A DNA stretch of 6,087 nt from an uncultured Collinsella sp. GTDB taxonomy: Bacteria; Actinomycetota; Coriobacteriia; Coriobacteriales; Coriobacteriaceae. Within the stretch, counting starts at the first letter, position 1; the number at the start of each line of letters is the position of its first letter. This document shows positions 1-6,036 of the stretch, piece by piece. Below the pieces are notes generated by a model, which was given only the letters and a program-made list of their open reading frames with translations, made no database searches and was not told the DNA's origin. Both the position numbers and the translations under genes were made by a program. The stretch spans positions 1 through 6,087 of the forward strand of contig CAJJYO010000102.1 in NCBI GenBank assembly GCA_905197385.1, read 5' to 3'.

Positions 1-3
1 TAG

Positions 4-23
4 GGGCCGGGCATGCCCGGCCC
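4..23. repeat. Perfect 20-bp GC-rich palindrome
   Basis: Positions 4-23 read identically on both strands, with half-site GGGCCGGGCA. As RNA it could form an 8-bp stem with a CATG loop. No T run follows on the plus strand, and on the minus strand the window ends two bases beyond 3, so a second terminator there cannot be judged. It lies about 40 bases past the operon terminator. Confidence 0.75.
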
Positions 24-64
24 GCGGCCTTGCCATTGCCGCCCGTTTTCGGGTTATTCCGCAC

Positions 65-100
65 AAAAAAGCAGGGGTTCGCACGCTCGCGCTCCCCTGC
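65..100 (-). terminator. Rho-independent terminator of the arg operon
   Basis: Read on the minus strand, a 7-bp GC-rich stem GCAGGGG / CCCCTGC (94-100 pairing with 71-77) encloses a 16-base loop that can itself form a short inner stem, and it is followed at once by six T residues (65-70). It begins 22 bases after the argF stop codon. On the plus strand no T run follows the stem, so it should act only on transcripts from the arg operon. Confidence 0.9.
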
Positions 101-122
101 CGTTCCTCTTACTGCAATACTC

Positions 123-1034
123 TTATTTCCCTGCCAACAGCACCGCCAGCACGGCCTTTTCCACGTAGATGCGGTTCTCCGCCTCGTCGAAAATTTCGTC
201 GGCGTGGGCTTCCAGCACATCGGGGGCGATCTCCTCGCCGCGGTGGGCGGGCAGCGGGTGCTGCACCATGCAGTCCGGCTTTGCCAGCGCCATGCGGGCG
301 GCGTCCAGCGTAAAGCCGGTAAAGTCGCGGCGGCGCTGCTCGGCCTCGCGCTCCATACCCATGCTGACCCACACGTCGGTGAACAGCACATCCGCGTCCC
401 GCGCGGCCTCGTCCGGGTCGTTCGTCAGCGTGAACTTATCCCCGTACTGCTTCGCCAGCATCAGCACGTCGGCGGCGGGGCGGTAGCCCTTCGGGCAGGC
501 AATCGTCACCGTCATGCCCACGGCCAGACAGCCCACAATGACGCTGTTTGCCATGTTGTAGCCGTCACCGACAAACCCGGCCTTCAGCCCGGCCAGCGTG
601 CTCTTGCGCTCGCGCACGGTCATCAGGTCTGTCAGCACCTGCAGGGGGTGCGCATAGTCGGTCATGCCGGAAACCACCGGTATACCGCTGTATTTTGCCA
701 GCATGTCCAGCGTCGTCTGCTTGTAGGTGCGGCAGACGATGGCGTCATAGTACCGCCCCAGCACGCGGGCCGTGTCCTGCACAGGCTCACCGCGGGCGGT
801 CTGCAGGTCGCTGGCGCTCAGGTAGGTGCCCAGACCGCCCATCTGGTAGATGCCGACCTCCAAGCTTGTGCGGGTGCGGGTGGAGTTTTTGGCGAAAACC
901 AGCGCCACCGCCTTGCCCTGCAGATCCTTCGGGTCCACGCCGTCCTTGTGCAGCCGCTTGTACTCGTCGGCCACATCCAGAATGTGCAGAATTTCCTCGG
1001 GCGTCATGCCGCCCAGCTTCAGCAGATGTTTCAT
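123..1034 (-). CDS. argF: Ornithine carbamoyltransferase (ArgF) with HPLP in place of HCLP
   Basis: The product joins carbamoyl phosphate to ornithine to give citrulline. It has 303 residues, normal for the family. It has the carbamoyl-phosphate motif STRTRT (51-56), CRTY (101-104), HPLQVLTDLMT (129-139), a GDGYNMANS segment (156-164), DVWVSMG (220-226) and HPLPAHRGEE (259-268). Known ornithine carbamoyltransferases normally have HCLPA here, with the Cys contacting ornithine; the codon is clearly CCG (Pro260), as in the HPLP of aspartate carbamoyltransferases. The SMG loop and overall sequence still favour ornithine as substrate. I start at the ATG at 1034, which overlaps the argD stop as ATGA and has GGAG (1043-1046) 8 bases upstream; an ATG at 1040 lies only 2 bases from that site. 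Leucine is CTG in 30 of 32 cases and never CTC or CTT, unlike argC. The gene is last in the operon, before a terminator. Confidence 0.93.
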   Translation of the reverse strand: MKHLLKLGGMTPEEILHILDVADEYKRLHKDGVDPKDLQGKAVALVFAKNSTRTRTSLEVGIYQMGGLGTYLSASDLQTARGEPVQDTARVLGRYYDAIVCRTYKQTTLDMLAKYSGIPVVSGMTDYAHPLQVLTDLMTVRERKSTLAGLKAGFVGDGYNMANSVIVGCLAVGMTVTIACPKGYRPAADVLMLAKQYGDKFTLTNDPDEAARDADVLFTDVWVSMGMEREAEQRRRDFTGFTLDAARMALAKPDCMVQHPLPAHRGEEIAPDVLEAHADEIFDEAENRIYVEKAVLAVLLAGK

Positions 1035-2308
1035 ACGCATTTCTCCAGTACGCTGCGCAAAATCGCCAGCGCGTCGTCCACGTCGTCCGCCGTCAGGATC
1101 AGCGGCGGCAGCAGACGCAGGCGGGTCTTGGCGGTCAACACCAGCAGACCCGCCTTCTCGCAGGCGGCGCGGACGTCGGCGGCCTTGATGCCGTCGTCAA
1201 ACGCGATGCCCACCATCAGGCCGAGGCCGCTGACCTCCCTGACATGGGGCAGCTTTGCCAGCCCGGCGCGCAGCTGGGCCGCGCGCTCGTTGACGTTGGC
1301 GAGGAAGTCGTCGTCCATCTCGTCCAGCACGGCCAGCGCACCGGCGCAGCAGACCGGGTTGCCGCCGAACGTCGAGCCGTGGGAGCCGGGCTTCATGTGG
1401 TCAGCGACCTTTTTGTTCATCAGCACCGCGCCGATGGGCAGGCCGCCGCCGAGCCCCTTCGCCAGCGTGACGATGTCGGGGTGCAGATCAAAATGCTCGC
1501 ACGCCAGGAACTTGCCGGTGCGGCCCACGCCGGTCTGCACCTCGTCCACAATGACGAGGATGTCTTTTTCCCTGCAGAACGCCGCGACCCTGGCGACGTA
1601 GTCCGCGTCCAGCGCGACGACGCCGCCCTCGCCCTGCACCAGCTCCATCATGACGGCGCAGGTGTCCTTGTCGGCGGCCTTTTCCAGCGCGGCAAAGTCG
1701 CCCGCGGGCACGTAGTCAAAATTTCCCGGGAAGGGGCCGAAGTCGTGGTGGAACACGTCCTGACCGGTGGCAGTCAGGGTCGCCAGTGTGCGGCCATGGA
1801 AGGAGTTGACCAGCGTGATGACCTTATTCCGGCTCTCTCCATACGTATCTACGCTGTATTTGCGGGCGCACTTGATCGCGCCCTCGTTGGCCTCGGCGCC
1901 AGAGTTGGCAAAGAAGGTCTCCCAAACCTGCTCATCCGCAGCCGGGGCACCAAGAGCAGCTGCCGTGGTCTCATCGCCGGCGACAATGGCATCGGCAAGC
2001 ACGCGCGCACCATCTACGTCGTCGTTAGCAAGCTTGGACAGCAGCGCCGCGACCTGTCCGCGCTGCTCGATGTAGAAGTAATTGGAGACATGCATGAGCT
2101 TTTTGGTCTGTGCCTCGAGCGCCGAGAGCACAGCCAGGTCGCCATGACCTAGGCTGCACACGCCGATGCCGGCAAGAAAGTCGAGGTACTCACGGCCATC
2201 GTCGCCGGTGAGCTTCATGCCGTGACCCTCGACAAACTCGACCGGAGAGCGGCCAAAGGTATGCATAACGTAATGGGATTCAAGCGATTGCTGAGCTGCA
2301 AGTGACAT
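1031..2308 (-). CDS. argD: Acetylornithine aminotransferase (ArgD), mosaic of two codon styles
   Basis: ArgD is a PLP-dependent class III aminotransferase that converts N-acetylglutamate semialdehyde and glutamate to N-acetylornithine and 2-oxoglutarate. The 425-residue product carries SGAEANE (136-142), SFHGRT (169-174), the PLP-contacting DEVQTG (255-260), the Schiff-base Lys284 in TLAKGLGGG, GSTFGGNP (311-318) and RLLPPL (398-403), so all key residues are present. The ATG at 2308 has AAAGG (2315-2319) 6 bases upstream. Between the helix ending near residue 94 and the TFFANSG strand there are about 36 residues where the family usually has 6-8, an Ala/Asp-rich insertion of roughly 30 residues. 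Codon use changes sharply inside the gene: in codons 1-150 leucine is CTG in 3 of 15 cases, in codons 151-425 it is CTG in 26 of 32. The reading frame is intact across this change. Confidence 0.94.
   Translation of the reverse strand: MSLAAQQSLESHYVMHTFGRSPVEFVEGHGMKLTGDDGREYLDFLAGIGVCSLGHGDLAVLSALEAQTKKLMHVSNYFYIEQRGQVAALLSKLANDDVDGARVLADAIVAGDETTAAALGAPAADEQVWETFFANSGAEANEGAIKCARKYSVDTYGESRNKVITLVNSFHGRTLATLTATGQDVFHHDFGPFPGNFDYVPAGDFAALEKAADKDTCAVMMELVQGEGGVVALDADYVARVAAFCREKDILVIVDEVQTGVGRTGKFLACEHFDLHPDIVTLAKGLGGGLPIGAVLMNKKVADHMKPGSHGSTFGGNPVCCAGALAVLDEMDDDFLANVNERAAQLRAGLAKLPHVREVSGLGLMVGIAFDDGIKAADVRAACEKAGLLVLTAKTRLRLLPPLILTADDVDDALAILRSVLEKCV
1043..1046 (-). promoter_or_regulatory. 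argF ribosome binding site within the argD 3' end
   Basis: GGAG on the minus strand lies inside the last codons of argD. It is 8 bases before the ATG at 1034 and only 2 bases before the ATG at 1040, which decides for the shorter argF. Together with the ATGA overlap this indicates translational coupling of argF to argD. Confidence 0.75.
1811..1903. other. Compositional breakpoint inside argD
   Basis: This interval, codons 136-166 of argD, separates two codon-use regimes. Upstream codons include many CTT, CTC, GCT, GGT, GAT and TCT; from codon 166 onward leucine is nearly always CTG and aspartate nearly always GAC. The segment encodes the strongly conserved SGAEANEGAIK region, where DNA from unrelated argD genes is most alike. 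That similarity would suit homologous exchange, and equally a false join during assembly. The frame is preserved. Confidence 0.7.
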
Positions 2309-2325
2309 GGGATGCCTTTCGTTGG

Positions 2326-2339
2326 GCGCCAGCCGGCGC
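2326..2339 (-). other. Small hairpin just upstream of the argD ribosome binding site
   Basis: GCGCC and GGCGC pair across a 4-base loop in the 69-base argB-argD spacer, ending 6 bases before the argD ribosome binding site (2315-2319). The stem is only 5 bp in GC-rich DNA, so it may be chance. The rest of this spacer shows nothing recognisable. Confidence 0.3.
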
Positions 2340-2377
2340 GGGGCTATGGGTGCAGGAATGGGGCGGCTGCGGGTCAG

Positions 2378-3358
2378 CTAGACCGTCTGAAGTTTCTCGA
2401 CCTCGTCAAGGTTTTCGGTCAGACGCGCAGCAAACGTCGAAAGCGGATGCGGATGCGTATCGAACTCGTAAGCCGTCTCGGTGGAATGGATCACGGTGCC
2501 GACGCCGGCATCGGTCAGCAGCTCCAGGAGCAGCGAATGCGGCGTAGTACCGTTAATGATGTGGGCTCGGAACACGCCAGCGGTAAGCGCATCGACAGCC
2601 GCACGCAGCTTGGGAATCATGCCCTTATCGACCTCGTCGCCGTAGAGCATTTCGTTAACCTCGTCGAGTGTTAGGTTGGAGATAAGCGAGTCCTTGTCGC
2701 TAAAGTCCTTGTACAGGCCATCGACATCGGTCAAAAAGATCGCCTTATGCGCGTGGAGCGCCGCGGCAACGGCACCGGCGGCGGTATCGGCGTTGATGTT
2801 GAAGAAACCGCCGTCCTCCCCCGCCGCGACGGTAGCGATGACGGGGATGTACTCGCTATCGAGTAAGCGCTCGATATAGTCGGTGTTGACGTGCGTCACT
2901 TTGCCCACGCGACCGAGCTCGGGGTCGAGCGACTCGGCGATGAGCGTGCCGGCATCGCTGCCCGACACGCCCACGGCCAGGTTGCCGTGGTGGTTGATGG
3001 CAGCAACCAGCTCCTGGTTAACCTTGCCGCCCAGCACCTCGCGCACGATATCCATAGTCGCCGGCGTGGTCACGCGCTGGCCGTTCTTAAACTCGACGGG
3101 AATATCGTAATGGCTCAGCGCCTCGTTGATAGCCTTGCCGCCGCCGTGCACGATGACGGGGCGCATACCGATGATCTTGAGCAAAACGATGTCGCTCATC
3201 ACGTCGCGGCGCAGCTGCTCATCAACCATGGCGGCTCCGCCATATTTGATAACAACCGTCTTGCCGGTCAGGTTCTTAATCCACGGCAGCGCTTCGAACA
3301 GCAGCTGCGCGGTTGCTTCGTTGGATTCGCTCGAACGACAATCGCGTGCGAATTTCAT
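2378..3358 (-). CDS. argB: Acetylglutamate kinase (ArgB), arginine-sensitive type likely
   Basis: ArgB phosphorylates N-acetylglutamate with ATP, the second and usually controlling step. From the chosen ATG the product is 326 residues. It shows VVIKYGG (35-41, with Lys38 of the phosphate-binding site), HGGGK (71-75), GQRVT (93-97), NINADTAAGAVA (187-198), TDVDGLY (210-216) and GMIPKL (246-251). An open frame continues 20 codons further upstream to a TTG at 3418, but I choose 3358 because GAGG (3365-3368) lies 6 bases before this ATG and the extra residues resemble nothing in the family. About 30 residues precede the kinase core; in this family such an N-terminal helix marks hexameric, arginine-inhibited enzymes, which fits the cyclic pathway implied by ArgJ. 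After the usual C-terminal GTVI (287-290) there is an uncommon tail of about 36 residues, rich in His, Glu and Leu. Confidence 0.95.
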   Translation of the reverse strand: MKFARDCRSSESNEATAQLLFEALPWIKNLTGKTVVIKYGGAAMVDEQLRRDVMSDIVLLKIIGMRPVIVHGGGKAINEALSHYDIPVEFKNGQRVTTPATMDIVREVLGGKVNQELVAAINHHGNLAVGVSGSDAGTLIAESLDPELGRVGKVTHVNTDYIERLLDSEYIPVIATVAAGEDGGFFNINADTAAGAVAAALHAHKAIFLTDVDGLYKDFSDKDSLISNLTLDEVNEMLYGDEVDKGMIPKLRAAVDALTAGVFRAHIINGTTPHSLLLELLTDAGVGTVIHSTETAYEFDTHPHPLSTFAARLTENLDEVEKLQTV

Positions 3359-3364
3359 AATGTG

Positions 3365-3368
3365 CCTC
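3365..3368 (-). promoter_or_regulatory. argB ribosome binding site that decides the start
   Basis: GAGG on the minus strand is 6 bases upstream of the ATG at 3358. No comparable site precedes the TTG at 3418 that would lengthen the protein by 20 residues. Confidence 0.7.
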
Positions 3369-3439
3369 GTCTTTCGTATCGTTATCGCGCCGTGCTCCGC
3401 TGTCCGCAATCGCGGCAAGATGCGCAGCGTGCCTGGAAT

Positions 3440-4708
3440 CTAGGAACGGTAGTCGCCGTTGATGGAGATGTACTCATGCGTGAGGTCGCAGGTCCACACG
3501 GTCGTTGCCGCGTCGCCTGCGCCCAGGTCGGCCGAGACCACGATCTCGGACGCCTCGAAACGTCGTAGAGCCTCGTCCTCGTCAAAGGGAACAGTCAGAC
3601 CGTCGCGACAGACAGGCATGCCCATCATGTCGATGGAAACGTCTTCCTGATTAAACTTCACGCCGCACTTGCCAAGCGCCATGGCAACGCGACCCCAGTT
3701 GCAGTCGTGGCCGGCGATGCAGGTCTTAACGAGCGGCGAGTTGGCAACGGCACGGGCGGCGATATCGGCTTCCTCGTCGTTCACGGCGCCGTTAACGTTG
3801 ACCGTAACAAGCTTGGATGCGCCCTCACCATCGGCGGCGATATTGCGCGCCAGGCTCTCGCACACCTCGTGCACGGCAAATGCCAACTCGTCGAAGGCAT
3901 CGGAGCCCTCGACGATAGGCTCGGCATCTGCGGCAGCGACGCCGGAGGCAAGCATGATGCAGGTGTCGTTGGTCGAGGTGTCGGAATCGACCGTTACCTT
4001 GTTAAAGGTCTGCTTGACGGTCGAGAGCAGCAGGGCATGAAGTGCCGCCGGCTCGACGGGGGCATCGGTGGTGATAACCGCGATCATGGTGGCCATGTTG
4101 GGCATGATCATGCCCGAGCCCTTGCACATACCGCCCACCGTATAGGCATTGCCTGTGTGTCCCGCAGCCTCGCTGACGTAGGACACGGCGTACTCCTTGG
4201 AGTGCGTGTCGGTCGTCATGATGGCGCGAGCGGCATCGGCACCACCGTGGGCGGAAAGTGCCTCGTAGGCAGCAGGAATGGCGGTCTCAAACGTGTCGAT
4301 CGGCAGAATCTGGCCAATCACACCCGTGGAGGCAACCAGAATCTGCTGGGGCTCGCAGCCGATGACCTGCGATGCGATGCTGCATGTCTCGCGCGCGCAT
4401 GCAAGGCCGGTCTCACCCGTGGCGGCGTTGGCATTGCCAGAGTTGATCGAAACGCCGGCGATGATACCGTAGCCCTTGTCCGCACCGCCCAGGTTGGCAC
4501 GGCTCACCTGCACGGGCGCCGCGCAAAAGCGATTGGTAGTAAACACGCCGGCACCGGGACAGGGCTTATCGGGCACGACGAGCGCGTAATCCAGACGCTC
4601 GGGATTCTTCCGAAATCCCGCATGGATGCCTGCGGCCTTAAAGCCGGCCGCTGCCGTAACGCCACCCTCGACGGCGCGAATCTTGATATCAAACAGCTCG
4701 GTATTCAT
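3440..4708 (-). CDS. argJ: Glutamate N-acetyltransferase / ornithine acetyltransferase (ArgJ)
   Basis: ArgJ moves the acetyl group from N-acetylornithine to glutamate, giving ornithine and regenerating N-acetylglutamate; some family members also make N-acetylglutamate from acetyl-CoA. Its presence means a cyclic acetyl pathway. The 422-residue product has TTNRF (57-61), NSGNANAATG (89-98), the oxyanion-hole segment STGVIGQILP (127-136), KGSGMIMPNMATM (196-208), DSDTSTNDT (241-249), DGEGASK (293-299) and the typical C-terminus ending NGDYRS. In this family the precursor cuts itself between Ala and Thr of the MAT motif, here Ala206/Thr207, so Thr207 should become the nucleophile of the beta subunit. 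The position that is often His before PNMAT is Met here. The ATG at 4708 has AAGGAG (4720-4725) 11 bases upstream, a rather long spacer, but no better start is visible. Whether it is monofunctional or bifunctional cannot be told from sequence. Confidence 0.96.
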   Translation of the reverse strand: MNTELFDIKIRAVEGGVTAAAGFKAAGIHAGFRKNPERLDYALVVPDKPCPGAGVFTTNRFCAAPVQVSRANLGGADKGYGIIAGVSINSGNANAATGETGLACARETCSIASQVIGCEPQQILVASTGVIGQILPIDTFETAIPAAYEALSAHGGADAARAIMTTDTHSKEYAVSYVSEAAGHTGNAYTVGGMCKGSGMIMPNMATMIAVITTDAPVEPAALHALLLSTVKQTFNKVTVDSDTSTNDTCIMLASGVAAADAEPIVEGSDAFDELAFAVHEVCESLARNIAADGEGASKLVTVNVNGAVNDEEADIAARAVANSPLVKTCIAGHDCNWGRVAMALGKCGVKFNQEDVSIDMMGMPVCRDGLTVPFDEDEALRRFEASEIVVSADLGAGDAATTVWTCDLTHEYISINGDYRS

Positions 4709-4790
4709 CGTCTTTATGACTCCTTATGTCAAACAAAAAACGGACATCGGTTGGTGCGCCATGCCAGTCGTGATCATGAGACCAGCTTAA

Positions 4791-4806
4791 GAGTGGCGCC
4801 CCACTC
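4791..4806 (-). other. Hairpin in the argC-argJ spacer
   Basis: The 134-base argC-argJ spacer (4709-4842) contains a 6-bp stem, GAGTGG / CCACTC, with a 4-base loop. On the minus strand no T run follows directly, though a TTTTTT stretch (4735-4740 on the plus strand shows the A run) occurs about 50 bases later. It may be a processing or stability element; it does not look like a complete terminator. No small gene is apparent in the spacer. Confidence 0.4.
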
Positions 4807-4842
4807 GATGCCCGACTACCAAATCGTAAACAATCGAATGTG

Positions 4843-5913
4843 CTACACCGGGCACGCCACTGTGGGCAAGCCTCGTCGCTCGTCAAAGCCAAAGACGATA
4901 TTGGCGCACTGGACTGCTTGGCCCGCAGCGCCCTTGCACAGATTGTCGATGGCGCCCGTCGCCACCAGCACGCCTGCGCGCTTGTTGAGCGCGAGGCCAA
5001 TCTGGGCGGCGTTGGTGCCGACGACCGAAGCCGTCTTGGGCTGCTGACCGGCATCGAGCACGCGCACGAAGGTGCGACCAGCGTAGAACTGCTTGTAATA
5101 GTCGACAACGTCCTCAAGGATCAAGGTATCGATAGCCTGCGGCGTAAGCGGCATCGTCACCGTGGAGAGCAGGCCGCGCTTGAGCGGTACCAGATGCGGG
5201 GTAAAGACGACGCGATCGGTTAAGCCAAGGATTTGCTCAATCTCGGGCGTGTGGCGATGTTTACCCACGCCATAGGCTTCCAGGTTCTCGTCCGCGCTGC
5301 AAAAGTGGGTGCGGGCGTTGCAGGACTTGCCGGCACCCGTCACACCGCTGATGGCATCGACGATCACAGGGCCACTCTGGGCAACCCAGCCGGCGCGCAC
5401 GGCGGGCGCGGCAGCAAGGCTCGTTGCGGTGGGATAGCAGCCGGCGCAGGCGACCAGCACGGACTTGCCGTCAGCATAATCGGATGCGGCGGGCTCCAAG
5501 TCCCGGCAGAACAGCTCGGGCAGACCAAAGGCACGCGTCTTGAGCAGCTCGGGGCTCGTATGCGCGGCGGCATACCACGCCTCGAACACGGCCGGATCGC
5601 TCAGACGGTAGTCGGCAGACAAATCGAAGCAGGAAACGCCTGCGGCAAGGAGCGCGGGCACCTGTGCCATGGCAGCCGTGTGCGGCACGGCAAGAAAAAC
5701 CGCATCGCAGCTCTTGAGCTCGGGGGCGTCGTGCGTGGTAAAAAGCAGATCGCTCACGCCAGCAAAGCTCGGATACACCGCGGACAGCGGCTGGCCGGCA
5801 TCGGCGTTGGACGTAATGGCAACAAGTTCAAACTCGGGATGGCCGAGCACGAGGCGAATGAGCTCGGCTCCGGCATATCCAGCCGCGCCGACGATTCCAA
5901 CCTTCAAAGACAT
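4843..5913 (-). CDS. argC: N-acetyl-gamma-glutamyl-phosphate reductase (ArgC)
   Basis: This cytosolic enzyme reduces N-acetylglutamyl-5-phosphate with NADPH to N-acetylglutamate semialdehyde, the third step of arginine synthesis. The 356-residue product has the usual length for the long bacterial form. Visible landmarks are the N-terminal Rossmann motif GAAGYAG (residues 9-15), SADYRL (99-104), the catalytic cysteine in GCYPT (Cys159), SGVTGAGK (189-196), the KHRHTPEI segment with a likely catalytic His (218-225), HLVPLKRG (240-247) and the C-terminal nucleotide-binding GAIDNLCKGAAGQA (320-333). The ATG at 5913 is preceded by AAGGAG (5920-5925) with a 6-base spacer, which fixes the start. It is the first gene of the operon, directly downstream of an ARG-box-like operator. 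Codon use is of the right-hand type: only about one third of leucines in the first 170 codons are CTG. Identification is firm. Confidence 0.97.
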   Translation of the reverse strand: MSLKVGIVGAAGYAGAELIRLVLGHPEFELVAITSNADAGQPLSAVYPSFAGVSDLLFTTHDAPELKSCDAVFLAVPHTAAMAQVPALLAAGVSCFDLSADYRLSDPAVFEAWYAAAHTSPELLKTRAFGLPELFCRDLEPAASDYADGKSVLVACAGCYPTATSLAAAPAVRAGWVAQSGPVIVDAISGVTGAGKSCNARTHFCSADENLEAYGVGKHRHTPEIEQILGLTDRVVFTPHLVPLKRGLLSTVTMPLTPQAIDTLILEDVVDYYKQFYAGRTFVRVLDAGQQPKTASVVGTNAAQIGLALNKRAGVLVATGAIDNLCKGAAGQAVQCANIVFGFDERRGLPTVACPV

Positions 5914-5915
5914 AT

Positions 5916-5930
5916 CAGACTCCTTGTCTG
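5916..5930 (-). promoter_or_regulatory. argC Shine-Dalgarno inside a small hairpin loop
   Basis: On the minus strand CAGAC, AAGGA, GTCTG forms a 5-bp inverted repeat whose 5-base loop carries most of the argC ribosome binding site (AAGGAG, 5920-5925). The site is spaced 6 bases from the ATG. The stem is short, so it could present the site or be chance. Confidence 0.5.
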
Positions 5931-5997
5931 CGATTTATGCACCGATGCGCATTTCGCAGCGCTCGTTATGAAGTGGGTTGAAACTTTAGCACCAAAA

Positions 5998-6036
5998 GAT
6001 GCATGAACACGTAAATGGCTTGCATATTCATGCATT
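5998..6036. promoter_or_regulatory. Tandem ARG-box-like operator upstream of argC
   Basis: Two palindrome-like elements lie in the region before argC. The distal one, TGCATATTCATGCA (6021-6034), matches the ARG-box pattern TGnAT-4-ATnCA in every fixed position. The proximal one, TGCATGAACACGTA (6000-6013), keeps the left half but has a degenerate right half. Their centres are 21 bp apart, the spacing known for paired 18-bp ARG boxes bound by one ArgR hexamer. Repression of the operon by arginine-loaded ArgR is therefore inferred. I could not pick a convincing -35/-10 pair; the candidates overlapping this site are poor matches. Confidence 0.72.

Noticed and set aside
30..1601. Long open frame of 523 codons on the plus strand opposite argF and argD
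   Set aside because: It is antisense to two clearly recognisable enzymes. The predicted protein is rich in His, Arg, Gln and Ala, typical of a GC-rich shadow frame, and has no family motifs.
548..2152. Plus-strand frame of 534 codons opposite argF and argD
   Set aside because: It is a shadow of conserved genes on the other strand. Its low-complexity Arg/Ser/Pro/Cys start and His/Gln/Asp-rich remainder match no known protein type.
3359..3418. N-terminal extension of argB by 20 residues from a TTG at 3418
   Set aside because: There is no ribosome binding site for the TTG, and a good GAGG site lies 6 bases before the ATG at 3358, whose product aligns with the family's N-terminal helix.
4735..4806. 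Terminator or attenuator between argC and argJ
   Set aside because: The hairpin at 4791-4806 and the T run are about 50 bases apart, and no stem of useful strength directly precedes the T run. No leader peptide with arginine codons is seen.
3707..5047. Plus-strand frame of 446 codons opposite argJ and argC
   Set aside because: It runs through argJ, the spacer and part of argC in antisense with no motifs. High GC content explains the lack of stop codons.
5983..6015. Promoter for argC with TTTACG and TGCTAA or TAAAGT as -35/-10
   Set aside because: The hexamers match the consensus poorly or have wrong spacing. A promoter must exist nearby, but the sequence does not single one out.
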